Shown here: one piece after another, positions 8,360 through 17,164 of the stretch
Layout of the letters: each line of letters begins with the position of its first letter
Numbering within the stretch: position 1 is the first letter of the stretch
Source: Herbidospora galbida
Lineage (GTDB): Bacteria; Actinomycetota; Actinomycetes; Streptosporangiales; Streptosporangiaceae
Assembly (NCBI RefSeq): GCF_005233835.1
Contig: NZ_SZQA01000031.1
Span: forward strand, 1 to 64,000
Direction of reading: 5' to 3'
DNA: 64,000 bases
Notes under the pieces: model-generated
The model's database searches: none
What the model saw: the letters and a program-made list of their open reading frames with translations, nothing else
Told to the model about the DNA's origin: nothing
Made by a program: the position numbers and the translations under genes

Positions 8360-9637
8360 ATGTCGGACCTTCTTGCCCGCCACCGCGCGGTGATGCCCAA
8401 CTGGCTGGCCCTCTACTACAACGAGCCCATCGAGATCGTCAGCGGTAAGGGCAACCGCGTCGTCGACGCGGACGGCAAGTCCTACCTCGACTTCTTCGCC
8501 GGGATCCTGACCAACATGATCGGGTACGACGTCGCCGAGGTCCGCGACGCCGTGGAGCGCCAGATCGCCACCGGGGTCGTGCACACCTCGACCGTCTATC
8601 TGCTGCGCGGTCAGGTCGAGCTGGCCGAGAAGATCGCCCGCCTGTCGGGCATCCCGGACGCCAAGGTCTTCTTCACCAACTCCGGCACCGAGGCCAACGA
8701 GACCGCCCTGCTGCTGGCCACCTACGCCCGCAAGACCGACCAGGTCCTGGCGATGCGGCAGAGCTACCACGGCCGGTCGTTCGGCACCGTCGCGGTCACC
8801 TCGAACCGGTCGTGGAAGAACAACTCCCTGTCGCCGCTGAACGTGCACTTCCTGCACGGCGCCGACCGGCACCTGACCCAGTTCCGGGGCATGTCCGACG
8901 AGCAGTACATCGCGGCCTGCGTCGACGACCTGCGGCACGTGCTGGCCACCGCCGTCGGCGGCGACGTCGCCGCGCTCATCGCCGAGCCGATCCAGGGCGT
9001 GGGCGGGTTCACCATGGCCCCCGACGGGCTGTTCCGGGCCTACCGCGAGGTGCTCGACGAGCAGGGGATCCTGTTCATCTCCGACGAGGTGCAGACGGGC
9101 TGGGGCCGGACCGGATCGGCGTTCTTCGGCATCCAGAACCACGGCGTGACGCCCGACATGATGACCTTCGCCAAGGGCCTGGGCAACGGCTTCGCCGTCG
9201 GCGGCGTCGTCGCGCGCGGCGACCTGATGGACAACCTGCACGCCGTCGGCCTGGCCACCTTCGGCGGCAACCCGGTCGCCATGGCCGCCGCCAACGCCAC
9301 CCTCGACTACGTGCTCGACCACGACCTGCAGGCCAACGCGGCGAAGACCGGCGCCGTCATCATCGACGGCCTGCGCGAGGCCGCCCCCCGCCTGCCGGTG
9401 GTCGGCGACGTGCGCGGCAAGGGCCTCATGTTCGCCGTCGAACTGGTCGGCCCCGACGGTTCCCCGTCGCCCGAGCTGGCCGCCAAGTTCATGGAAGAGA
9501 CGAAGAAGCTCGGCCTGCTCGCGGGCAAGGGCGGTCTCTACGGCCACACCATCCGCATGGCCCCGCCCCTCACCCTGACCGAGGAGGAGGCCCGCGAAGG
9601 CCTGGGCATCATCGTGACCGCACTGGAGAACCTGTGA
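8360..9637 (+). CDS. Class III pyridoxal-phosphate aminotransferase (omega-amino acid type)
   Basis: A 425-aa fold-type I aminotransferase. The substrate-side NSGTEANE motif, the pyridine-nitrogen Asp242 in ISDEVQTG, and the Schiff-base Lys272 in FAKGLGNG are all present. The family moves amino groups from beta-alanine, GABA, 2-aminoisobutyrate or similar amines to pyruvate or 2-oxoglutarate. Being followed 34 bases later by MmsA suggests it makes malonate or methylmalonate semialdehyde, as in beta-alanine/pyrimidine or valine catabolism. Upstream ATGs at 8315 and 8339 are possible, but homology begins after MSDLLARHR. Confidence 0.87.
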   Translation: MSDLLARHRAVMPNWLALYYNEPIEIVSGKGNRVVDADGKSYLDFFAGILTNMIGYDVAEVRDAVERQIATGVVHTSTVYLLRGQVELAEKIARLSGIPDAKVFFTNSGTEANETALLLATYARKTDQVLAMRQSYHGRSFGTVAVTSNRSWKNNSLSPLNVHFLHGADRHLTQFRGMSDEQYIAACVDDLRHVLATAVGGDVAALIAEPIQGVGGFTMAPDGLFRAYREVLDEQGILFISDEVQTGWGRTGSAFFGIQNHGVTPDMMTFAKGLGNGFAVGGVVARGDLMDNLHAVGLATFGGNPVAMAAANATLDYVLDHDLQANAAKTGAVIIDGLREAAPRLPVVGDVRGKGLMFAVELVGPDGSPSPELAAKFMEETKKLGLLAGKGGLYGHTIRMAPPLTLTEEEAREGLGIIVTALENL

Positions 9638-9671
9638 ACTGGGCCCTGTCACGAACACTTGGGGGGAAGCC

Positions 9672-11150
9672 GTGACCGAGAAGCGCATCACCCACTGGAT
9701 CGGCGGAGCCGCCCGGGACTCCGAGCGGTCCGGCGACGTCTACAACCCGGCGACCGGCGCGGTGAGCGCCCACGTGGCGCTGGCCTCCGTCGACGACGTC
9801 GACGCCGCCGTCGCCGCCGCGAAGGCCGCGTTCCCCGCCTGGCGGGACGCGTCGCTGGTCAAGCGCGCCCACGTGCTCTTCAGGTTCCGTGAGCTCCTGT
9901 ACGCCAACCGCGACGCCCTCGCCGCCCTCATCTCGGCCGAACACGGCAAGGTCCAGTCCGACGCCCTCGGCGAGGTGGCGCGCGGCCTGGAGGTCGTCGA
10001 GTTCGCCTGCGGCATCCCGCACCTGCTGAAGGGCGGCTTCTCGGAGAACGTCTCGACCAACGTCGACTCCTTCTCCATCCGCCAGCCGCTCGGCGTCGTC
10101 GCCGGGATCACCCCGTTCAACTTCCCGGCCATGGTGCCGATGTGGATGTTCCCGGTGGCCATCGCCTGCGGCAACGCGTTCATCCTGAAGCCGTCGGAAC
10201 GCGACCCGTCGGCCTCGCTGCTGATCGCCGACCTGTGGCAGCAGGCGGGCCTGCCCGACGGCGTCTTCAACGTCGTCCAGGGCGACAAGGTCGCCGTCGA
10301 CCGGCTGCTCGCGCACCCCGACGTGAAGGCCGTCAGCTTCGTCGGCTCGACCCCGATCGCCCGCTACGTCTACGAGACCGGCACCGCCAACGGCAAGCGC
10401 GTGCAGGCGCTGGGCGGCGCGAAGAACCACATGCTGGTGCTTCCGGACGCCGATCTCGACCTGGTGGCCGACTCGGCCGTCTCGGCCGGCTTCGGCTCGG
10501 CGGGCGAGCGCTGCATGGCCATCTCGGTCGTCCTGGCCGTCGACCCGATCGGCGACGAACTGGTCGAGAAGATCGCGGAGCGGGCCCGCAAGATCAAGGT
10601 CGGCCCCGGCGACGACCCCGCCTCGGAGATGGGCGCCCTGGTCACCAGGGTCCACCGCGACAAGGTCGCCTCCTACCTCGACCTCGGCGAAGGCAAGATC
10701 GTCGTGGACGGCCGGGAGAACCTCCCCGACGGCGACGGCTTCTGGCTCGGCCCGACGGTCGTCGACCACGTGCCGCCGGGCTCCCGCACCCACCGCGAGG
10801 AGATCTTCGGGCCGGTCCTCTCGGTGGTCAGGGTGGCCTCCTACGAGGAGGGCCTGACCCTGATCAACGAGGGAGAGTACGGCAACGGCACCGCCATCTT
10901 CACCAACGACGGCGGCGCCGCCCGCAGGTTCCAGAACGAGGTCGAGGTCGGCATGGTCGGCGTGAACGTGCCGATCCCGGTCCCGATGGCCTTCTACAGC
11001 TTCGGCGGCTGGAAGGCCAGCCTCTTCGGCGACACCCACGTCCACGGGGTGGAGGGCGTGCACTTCTACACCCGTGGGAAGGTCGTCACCTCACGGTGGC
11101 TCGACCCCTCCCACGGGGGTGTGAACCTGGGCTTCCCGACGAACGGTTAG
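9672..11150 (+). CDS. mmsA: CoA-acylating (methyl)malonate-semialdehyde dehydrogenase
   Basis: A 492-aa NAD-dependent enzyme oxidising malonate or methylmalonate semialdehyde to acetyl- or propionyl-CoA with loss of CO2. It has the subfamily signature GGAKNHMLVLPDAD (no catalytic Glu, as expected for CoA-acylating members) and nucleophile Cys281 in GERCMA; ITPFNFPAMVP is also typical. GTG start with GGGGGGAAG upstream. It forms an operon with the preceding aminotransferase; its stop overlaps the convergent MFS gene by 4 bases. Confidence 0.95.
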   Translation: MTEKRITHWIGGAARDSERSGDVYNPATGAVSAHVALASVDDVDAAVAAAKAAFPAWRDASLVKRAHVLFRFRELLYANRDALAALISAEHGKVQSDALGEVARGLEVVEFACGIPHLLKGGFSENVSTNVDSFSIRQPLGVVAGITPFNFPAMVPMWMFPVAIACGNAFILKPSERDPSASLLIADLWQQAGLPDGVFNVVQGDKVAVDRLLAHPDVKAVSFVGSTPIARYVYETGTANGKRVQALGGAKNHMLVLPDADLDLVADSAVSAGFGSAGERCMAISVVLAVDPIGDELVEKIAERARKIKVGPGDDPASEMGALVTRVHRDKVASYLDLGEGKIVVDGRENLPDGDGFWLGPTVVDHVPPGSRTHREEIFGPVLSVVRVASYEEGLTLINEGEYGNGTAIFTNDGGAARRFQNEVEVGMVGVNVPIPVPMAFYSFGGWKASLFGDTHVHGVEGVHFYTRGKVVTSRWLDPSHGGVNLGFPTNG

Positions 11151-12541
11151 CGGGACTTGCGGGCCAGGAACACCAGCGCCACGACGATCGAGACGGCCAT
11201 CAGCCCGGCTCCCACCAGGAAGACCGCGCTGTAGCCGGCCGTCGGAGTGTCGAAAGTGGCGGCGACGGTGGCCAGCCCGGCCAGCCCGAGCGAGCCGCCC
11301 ACCTGCCGGGAGGCCCCGAGCACGCCGGAGACCAGCCCCGACTCCTCACGTCGCACCCCGTTGGTCGCGAGCACGACCAGCGGGGTGAACGCCAGCCCGG
11401 CGCCCGCGCACATCAGGATGCCCGGGATCATCACGCCCAGGACGTAGCCGTCGAGCATGGCGGCCTGGAGCAGCATGCCGGCGATGGCCACCACGCTCGC
11501 GCCGAGCAGGAGCGTGCGCGGCGTCATCCGGCGCAGCAGGTAGGGCGCGCCGCGCCCGGTGGCGATCAGGGTCACCGCGTGGGGGAGGAACCCGAGGCCC
11601 GCCTCCAGCGGCGAGTAGCCGAGGTCGGTCTGCAGGTAGAGCGACAGGAAGTACCACATCGCGAAGAAGATCGCGCCCGACAGGACCTGGATGATCGTGG
11701 TCCCGGCGACCGTCCGCCGGGTCAGCAGCGCGAGCGGCACCAGCGGGCGGGCCGTCTTCGACTCGACCAGCACGAAGACCCCGAGGCCCAGCACGCCCAG
11801 GGCCAGCGGCACCAGCGAGACCGGCGACGCCCAGCCGTGTTCGTGGGTCTCGACCGTGCCGTAGGCGATGGCCGTCAGCGCGCCCGTGACCAGGGCCGCG
11901 CCGGGCAGGTCGAGCCGGGCCGAGCCCTCGGGCCGGTCGCGGGCGATCACCCGCAGGCCGGTGACCACGATGGCCAGGCCGATCGGCACGTTGATCAGCA
12001 GCGTCCAGCGCCAGGACAGCAGTTCGGTGAGGGTGCCGCCGAGGATGCCGCCCGCCGCGCCCCCGGCGGCGCCGACGGCGTTCCAGGCCGAGATGGCGGC
12101 GGTGCGGCGCGGCCCTTCGGCGAAGGTCGTGGTCAGGATCGTGAGGGTGGTCGGGGCCAGCACGGCCGCGCCGACGCCCTGCAGGACCCGCGCCGCGATC
12201 AGCAGCCCCGGGTCGGCGGCCATGCCGCCCAGCAGGCTGGCCAGCGCGAACACGGTCACGCCGGTGAGGAAGACGCGCTTGCGGCCGAACAGGTCGGCGG
12301 CCCTGCCGCCGAGCAACATGAGCCCGGCGAAGGTGAGCGCGTAGGCGTTGACGACCCACTGGAGGCCCGTCTCGGTGAAGCCGAGCTCGGCGCGCATCGC
12401 GGGCAGCGCCACGTTCACGATCGACACGTCGAGCACGACCATGAACTGGCCGAGACAGGCCAGCACGATGACGGCGACGGCGGCGCGGCCGAGCGGCGCG
12501 TCCTCGTCGGTGCCGGAGGGGGCGGCGACGGGCGCGGTCAC
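11147..12541 (-). CDS. MFS exporter, DHA2/EmrB-QacA type
   Basis: A 464-aa membrane transporter with about 14 helices. LDVSIVNVALPAM, GGRAADLFGRKR and the motif-C-like GGILGGTLTELLSWRW are characteristic of proton-driven multidrug exporters. The start is placed at GTG 12541, which has GGGGTGGG just upstream and overlaps the stop of a 68-codon ORF (GTGA); GTG 12565 would add 8 residues. No recognisable local regulator flanks it. Confidence 0.87.
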   Translation of the reverse strand: MTAPVAAPSGTDEDAPLGRAAVAVIVLACLGQFMVVLDVSIVNVALPAMRAELGFTETGLQWVVNAYALTFAGLMLLGGRAADLFGRKRVFLTGVTVFALASLLGGMAADPGLLIAARVLQGVGAAVLAPTTLTILTTTFAEGPRRTAAISAWNAVGAAGGAAGGILGGTLTELLSWRWTLLINVPIGLAIVVTGLRVIARDRPEGSARLDLPGAALVTGALTAIAYGTVETHEHGWASPVSLVPLALGVLGLGVFVLVESKTARPLVPLALLTRRTVAGTTIIQVLSGAIFFAMWYFLSLYLQTDLGYSPLEAGLGFLPHAVTLIATGRGAPYLLRRMTPRTLLLGASVVAIAGMLLQAAMLDGYVLGVMIPGILMCAGAGLAFTPLVVLATNGVRREESGLVSGVLGASRQVGGSLGLAGLATVAATFDTPTAGYSAVFLVGAGLMAVSIVVALVFLARKSR

Positions 12542-12744
12542 GAGGCCCACCCCGCGGCGACCCACTGGTCGCGGTCGCCGGACCAGGACGCGGCCGCGCC
12601 CACGATGCCGGCCTTGCGGGCGGCGCCCGGCGCCGGGGAGACGGTCACGGTGGGAGAACCCCTGCGGATCGTCGGCGTAGCAAAGGCCGGAGACCTCCGG
12701 CCGAGCGTGTTGGGGGTTCGAGCGGGGGAAACGGTCGTGGTCAT
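12538..12744 (-). CDS. Possible small upstream ORF (68 aa), unknown
   Basis: ATG at 12744, stop overlapping the GTG of the exporter by the GTGA arrangement that often marks translational coupling. The second half (ending SGDRDQWVAAGWAS) has the codon bias of real genes, the first half less so. No domain is recognised. It may be a leader peptide, a fragment of a decayed gene, or chance. Confidence 0.3.
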   Translation of the reverse strand: MTTTVSPARTPNTLGRRSPAFATPTIRRGSPTVTVSPAPGAARKAGIVGAAASWSGDRDQWVAAGWAS

Positions 12745-12913
12745 GCGCCGGACCGCTTGGCGATCATCGCCGTGGTGGGGCAGGGTGACGGGAACTGGGT
12801 GGAGCTCATGGGCTCGACTCTACGGAGGCTCACTGACAGAACTCACTCGGATATTGGTCCTAGGACCTGCGAGTAGGCTTCCGGGGAGTCCGGTTCCAGG
12901 CCGTGGAGGATCG

Positions 12914-14071
12914 TTGGCGTCGCGTCGTCTCACCGCCCTCGCCGGGGCCGCCGTTCTGCTGCTGGCCGCCTGTGGTCAGCAGGTCGCCTCCGCGCCCGCC
13001 CCCTCGTCCTCCGCGTCGAAGCCGGCGCCGTCCGCCACCCCGTCGCCGTCGCGCACCCCCTCGCCGTCGCCGACCGCCTCCGGCACGGGTGAGGGCGCGC
13101 TCACCGTCCTGGCGCCCCGTGGCTTCGTCGAGTGGGGCGGCAACGACCGCAAGGTGAACTGGGTCGCGCCGTTCGAGCGCGAGACCGGCTGCCGGGTGAC
13201 CTACCGGCCGTGGGAGTACGTCGCCGGCAACCCCGTCAACGTCGACACCTTCGACGTGGTCGCGGCCGGGCCCGACCTGGCCGGGAAGCTGGTCGCCGAC
13301 GGCGGCGCGGCCCGGATCGACACCGGGAAGGTGGCCGGATACTCCGGGCTGCCGAAGTGGGTCCGTGAGCTGGTCGGCGACCACGGCGTGCCCTACGTGT
13401 GGGACACCACCGTCGTGGCCGTGAAAGACGGCGCGAAGGGATCGATCTTCGACGCCGACGGGCCGGTGCTGCTCCGCGACACCCCGCTGACCATCGCCGA
13501 CGCCGCCCTGTCGCTCGGGTTCGACAACCCCTACCAGCTCAGCCCCGAGCAGCTCGGCGAGGCCGTGACGCTGCTGGAGAAGAAGAAGGACGGCCGGGCC
13601 TACTGGCGCGACCCCGTCCAGGTGATCGAGGGGTTCGCGGGCGGGGCGACGATGGCCCAGGCCACGCCCTACGTGCTGGGCGGCATGGCCGGGGCCGGGC
13701 TCGGCGTCACCCGCGCCGCGGGGCCGGTCACCGGCTGGGTCATGTCATGGATGGTCTCCGCCCGCGCGGCCCATCCCTCGTGCGCCGAGAGCTGGCTCGA
13801 ATGGTCGCTGCGGCCCGACGTGCAGCGCGAGGTCGCCTGGTGGACGGGCACCGCGCCGGCCAACCCGAAGGCGTGCACGTACAAGATCACTGACGACGCC
13901 CCGCCCGGCGAGGCCGCCAAGCAGAGCCGCGTCGAGACGCTGTGCGACGAGCACTCCGACAAGGGTGTGGTGTTCGCCACCTTCCCGGCCAAGGACTGCG
14001 GCGGCGAGGCGGGGTCGTGCACGGCCTACGAAGAGTGGATCAAGGCCTGGACCTCCCTCAAGGAGGAGTAG
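12914..14071 (+). CDS. PotD/PotF-like substrate-binding lipoprotein (orphan)
   Basis: A 385-aa exported lipoprotein. The signal peptide ends in the lipobox LLAAC (Cys20), followed by a Ser/Pro/Thr tether of about 45 residues. The mature part starts TVLAPRGFVEWGG and contains WVAPFERETGCRVTYRPW, typical of polyamine-type binding proteins; the C-terminal part carries several Cys. A TTG start at 12914 is chosen because GGAGG lies 4 nt upstream and the signal peptide begins directly there; the frame is open far upstream without meaning. No permease or ATPase gene adjoins it, whereas the pot-type cluster at 51-53.7 kb lacks a binding protein. Confidence 0.82.
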   Translation: MASRRLTALAGAAVLLLAACGQQVASAPAPSSSASKPAPSATPSPSRTPSPSPTASGTGEGALTVLAPRGFVEWGGNDRKVNWVAPFERETGCRVTYRPWEYVAGNPVNVDTFDVVAAGPDLAGKLVADGGAARIDTGKVAGYSGLPKWVRELVGDHGVPYVWDTTVVAVKDGAKGSIFDADGPVLLRDTPLTIADAALSLGFDNPYQLSPEQLGEAVTLLEKKKDGRAYWRDPVQVIEGFAGGATMAQATPYVLGGMAGAGLGVTRAAGPVTGWVMSWMVSARAAHPSCAESWLEWSLRPDVQREVAWWTGTAPANPKACTYKITDDAPPGEAAKQSRVETLCDEHSDKGVVFATFPAKDCGGEAGSCTAYEEWIKAWTSLKEE

Positions 14072-14124
14072 CCCTCAGGGCGCACGTTCACTGATTGGTG
14101 GACCAGTCGAATTTGGCCATCTTA

Positions 14125-14154
14125 TTGAATGGTCAGTCAGTCAGCTGTTAGCCT
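14125..14154 (+). promoter_or_regulatory. Promoter of the saccharopine-dehydrogenase-like gene (leaderless)
   Basis: TTGAAT (14125-14130), an 18-base spacer, and TAGCCT (14149-14154) lie 7 nt before the ATG at 14162. Transcription would start at or next to the start codon. The tandem GTCA repeats in the spacer could bind a regulator. Confidence 0.65.
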
Positions 14155-14161
14155 GCTCCTC

Positions 14162-15364
14162 ATGCGGATCCTCCTTGTCGGCGCTGGTGGCGTAGGTTCG
14201 GCCATGGTGGCCATCGCCTCGCGGCGCAGTTTCTACGACCACATCGTTGTTGCCGATTACGACGTGAACCGGGCCGTTTCCGCATGTGCCCGGATCGAAG
14301 ACCCCCGTTTCTCGGCGATCGGGCTCGACGCCTCGAACGCGGCCGAGGTCGAGGCGGCCCTGCGGGCGCACGAGTGCGACGTGCTGTTCAACGCCGTCGA
14401 CCCGCGCTTCGACATGCCGCTGTTCACCGCCGCCCTGAACGCCGGAGTGACCTACCTCGACATGGCGATGTCGCTCAGCGCCCGCCACCCCCAGCGCCCC
14501 TATGAGATGCCCGGCGTGAAGCTCGGCGACGACCAGTTCGCCCTCGCCGACCAGTGGGAGCAGCGCGACCAGCTGGCCCTCGTGGGCATGGGCGTCGAGC
14601 CCGGCCTCGCCGACGTGTTCGCCCGCTACGCCGCCGACCACCTCTTCGAGACCATCGAGGAGATCGGCATCCGCGACGGCTCCAACCTGCGCGTCGACGG
14701 CTACGACTTCGCCCCGACCTTCTCCATCTGGACCACCATCGAGGAGTGCCTGAACCCCCCGATCGTGTGGGAGGACGGCCGCTGGCACACCACCGAGCCG
14801 TTCAGCGAGCCCGAGGTGTTCGACTTCCCCGAGGGCATCGGCCCGGTCGAGTGCGTGAACGTCGAGCACGAAGAGGTGCTGCTGGTGCCCCGGTGGGTCG
14901 ACACCCGCCGCGTCACCTTCAAGTACGGCCTCGGCAACGAGTTCATCGAGGTCCTGAAGACCCTGCGCAAGCTCGGCCTCGACTCGCCCGGCACCGTGAA
15001 GGTGAAGGGCCTGGACGTGTCGCCGCGCGACGTCGTGGCCGCCTCGCTGCCCGACCCCTCGACCCTCGGCGACCGCATGCGCGGCAAGACCTGCGCCGGC
15101 ACCTGGGTCAAGGGCGTCGGCAAGGACGGCCGGGCGCGCGAGGTCTACCTCTACCACGTGGTCGACAACGAGTGGTCGATGCGTGAGTACGGCTGTCAGG
15201 CCGTCGTGTGGCAGACCGCGGTGCACCCGGTCGTCGCGCTGGAGCTGCTGGCGAACGGGGTCTGGAAGGGCAAGGGCGTGCTCGGCCCGGAGGCCTTCGA
15301 CGCGGTGCCGTTCCTCGACCTGCTCACCGACTACGGCTCTCCTTGGGCGCTCCGCGAGCAGTGA
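14162..15364 (+). CDS. Saccharopine dehydrogenase family oxidoreductase
   Basis: A 400-aa NAD(P)-dependent enzyme. The Rossmann motif GAGGVGS begins at residue 7, and the catalytic-domain segments GMGVEPGLADVFARYAAD and VFDFPEGIGPVECVNVEHEE fit the lysine/saccharopine (carboxynorspermidine synthase-like) family. Whether the product is saccharopine, aminoadipate semialdehyde or a carboxy-polyamine cannot be decided from sequence. ATG 14162 is chosen over 14129 because of the promoter spacing and the short distance to the Rossmann strand. It lies between a polyamine-binding-protein-like gene and gabT, which suits amine metabolism. Confidence 0.85.
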   Translation: MRILLVGAGGVGSAMVAIASRRSFYDHIVVADYDVNRAVSACARIEDPRFSAIGLDASNAAEVEAALRAHECDVLFNAVDPRFDMPLFTAALNAGVTYLDMAMSLSARHPQRPYEMPGVKLGDDQFALADQWEQRDQLALVGMGVEPGLADVFARYAADHLFETIEEIGIRDGSNLRVDGYDFAPTFSIWTTIEECLNPPIVWEDGRWHTTEPFSEPEVFDFPEGIGPVECVNVEHEEVLLVPRWVDTRRVTFKYGLGNEFIEVLKTLRKLGLDSPGTVKVKGLDVSPRDVVAASLPDPSTLGDRMRGKTCAGTWVKGVGKDGRAREVYLYHVVDNEWSMREYGCQAVVWQTAVHPVVALELLANGVWKGKGVLGPEAFDAVPFLDLLTDYGSPWALREQ

Positions 15365-15554
15365 GCTGCCGGTCGCCGCGTCTGGGCACGACCGGGAGAA
15401 GGGCTTCGGCGCAATCGTCACACGCGTGGACGGTGGTGTCGTCGGGCAACCGGCCGACTCGGACGCGGGGGCGAGGCCATTTCTTGTGGCAGACCACACA
15501 GGCGTCTCCGTCGCGCTGGAGCGAGGTGAGACCTGCCGGGTCGAACGTCAGCAA
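15324..15554 (-). CDS. Small zinc-ribbon protein
   Basis: A 76-aa protein with two CxxC knuckles (Cys19/Cys22 and Cys45/Cys48) separated by a basic stretch, WPRPRVRVGRLPDDT, the pattern of a small four-Cys zinc ribbon. The rest of the sequence is short and charged. A TTG start is used, with AGGAGG about 10 nt upstream. Its 3' end overlaps the convergent oxidoreductase gene by 41 bases. Function unknown; nucleic-acid or protein binding is possible. Confidence 0.62.
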   Translation of the reverse strand: MLTFDPAGLTSLQRDGDACVVCHKKWPRPRVRVGRLPDDTTVHACDDCAEALLPVVPRRGDRQLTARGAPKESRSR

Positions 15555-15670
15555 ACCTGTCCGCCTCCTCGGTCATGTGTCGGAACCGTTATAACGCGAC
15601 TACCTGGTGTGATCGACTAGCTCGACGCCAAGTCAGGGTTAAATGACTGGCATCCGACAGGGCGTAAGAC

Positions 15671-15713
15671 AACAAAAGGGGCACCCGGCCACAAGCCGGG
15701 TGCCCGCTTTGTT
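15671..15713 (-). terminator. Strong terminator downstream of gabT
   Basis: An 11-bp GC stem (GGGCACCCGGC / GCCGGGTGCCC, 15679-15705, loop of 5) flanked by AACAAAA and CTTTGTT. On the minus strand the hairpin is followed by TTTTGTT; it begins 6 bases after the gabT stop. It could also stop plus-strand transcripts. Confidence 0.85.
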
Positions 15714-15718
15714 ATGAA

Positions 15719-17065
15719 TTACACCTCACTGACGGCTTTTTCGAGGATGGTCAAACCCTCGTCGAGCAGGTGGTCCGGAATCACCAAAGGCGGGAGGAAC
15801 CGGAGCACATTGCCGTACGTGCCGGCAGTCAGCACCACGAGCCCCTCGGCGTGGCACCGCTTGGCGATTTCCGACGCGGCGGCCGGGTTCGGGTCCTTCG
15901 TCCCCGGTACGACCAGCTCGATCGCCGTCATGGCACCCCGGCCACGTACGTCACCGATGATCCCGAAGCGCTCCTGGAGGCCGCGCAGGCGCGGCAGCAT
16001 CACGTCGCCGATCGCGCGGGCCCGCTCGACCAGGCCCTCCTCCTCGATCGTCTCCAGCACGCCCAGGGCCGCCTCGCAGGCCACCGGGTTGCCGCCGTAG
16101 GTGCCACCCAGGCCGCCGGCGTGCACGGCGTCCATGAGCTCGGCGCGGCCGGTCACGGCGGCCAGCGGGAGGCCGCCCGCGATGCCCTTGGCCGTGGTGA
16201 TGATGTCGGGCACGATGCCCTCGTCCTCGCACGCGAACATCTGGCCGGTCCGGGCGAAGCCGGTCTGGATCTCGTCGGCGATGAAGACGATCCCGTTGGC
16301 CTTGCAGAACTCCGCGATGCGCGGCAGGAAGCCCTTGGCCGGCACGATGAAGCCGCCCTCGCCGGCGATCGGCTCGATGATCACCGCGGCCACGTTCTCG
16401 GCCCCGATCTGCTTGGTGATCTGGTCGATCGCCTGCGCGGCGGCCTCCTCGGCCACGTTCTCGCCCGGCCACCGGTAGGGGTAGGCGAGCGGCATGCGGT
16501 AGACCTCGGGGGCGTAGGGCCCGAATCCCTGCTTGTACGGCATGTTCTTGGCCGTCAGGGTCATCGTCAGCAGGGTGCGGCCGTGGTAGCCGTGGTCGAA
16601 GGCGACCACCGCCGGGCGGCCGGTCGCCAGGCGGGCCACCTTGACGGCGTTCTCCACCGCCTCGGCGCCGCTGTTGACCAGGAAGGTGCGCTTCTCGTGG
16701 TCGCCCGGGGTGATCGCGTTGAGCTTCTCGCAGACGGCGACGTACGACTCGTAGGGCGTGATCATGAAGCAGGTGTGGGTGAAGTCGGCCACCTGGTTCT
16801 GGACCCGCTCGACCACCTTCGGGGCGGCGTTGCCGACGTTGGTGACGGCGATGCCCGAACCGAAGTCGATCAGGGAGTTGCCGTCGGCGTCGACCAGCAC
16901 GCCGCCACCGGCCTTCGTCACGAAGACCGGCAGGGTGGTGCCCACGCCGGCGGGCACCGCCGACTGCTTGCGGGAGAACATCTCCCGCGACTTGGGGCCG
17001 GGGATCTCGGTGACGAGGCGGCGCTCCTGGGGAAGCCCCGGGCCGCCGTGGGCTGTAGTGGTCAT
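15719..17065 (-). CDS. gabT: 4-aminobutyrate--2-oxoglutarate aminotransferase
   Basis: A 448-aa class III aminotransferase converting GABA to succinate semialdehyde. [20 protein letters not shown], Asp264 in [13 protein letters not shown] and the PLP Lys293 in TTAKGIAGG are present, and overall length and the N-terminal [12 protein letters not shown] segment are typical of actinobacterial GabT. ATG 17065 is chosen because TAACGT lies 7 nt upstream (leaderless) and the frame is open beyond without homology. It is divergent from a PucR regulator which likely controls it. It could process the GABA made by the amine oxidase and dehydrogenase encoded at 54.6-57.4 kb. Confidence 0.93.
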   Translation of the reverse strand: MTTTAHGGPGLPQERRLVTEIPGPKSREMFSRKQSAVPAGVGTTLPVFVTKAGGGVLVDADGNSLIDFGSGIAVTNVGNAAPKVVERVQNQVADFTHTCFMITPYESYVAVCEKLNAITPGDHEKRTFLVNSGAEAVENAVKVARLATGRPAVVAFDHGYHGRTLLTMTLTAKNMPYKQGFGPYAPEVYRMPLAYPYRWPGENVAEEAAAQAIDQITKQIGAENVAAVIIEPIAGEGGFIVPAKGFLPRIAEFCKANGIVFIADEIQTGFARTGQMFACEDEGIVPDIITTAKGIAGGLPLAAVTGRAELMDAVHAGGLGGTYGGNPVACEAALGVLETIEEEGLVERARAIGDVMLPRLRGLQERFGIIGDVRGRGAMTAIELVVPGTKDPNPAAASEIAKRCHAEGLVVLTAGTYGNVLRFLPPLVIPDHLLDEGLTILEKAVSEV

Positions 17066-17072
17066 GTGGTCG

Positions 17073-17143
17073 ACGTTACGTCCCCCGGTGCGAAGTCTCG
17101 ATGCTCCTACGTGGCAGAATCGGGGTTCGCCACGTGCCGGAAT
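17073..17143. promoter_or_regulatory. gabT/pucR divergent control region
   Basis: The minus-strand -10 box TAACGT lies at 17073-17078. Inverted repeat ACGTGGC (17109-17115) / GCCACGT (17129-17135) overlaps a direct repeat, ACGTGGCAGAAT (17109-17120) and ACGTGCCGGAAT (17132-17143). These are candidate PucR-binding sites. Confidence 0.55.
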
Positions 17144-17164
17144 GGACAACAAGGGGGCCGATAG

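Noticed and set aside
10142-12913. Open frame upstream of and continuous with the PotD-like lipoprotein
   Set aside because: It crosses mmsA in another frame and the MFS gene antisense; only the part from 12914, with signal peptide and lipobox, is coding.
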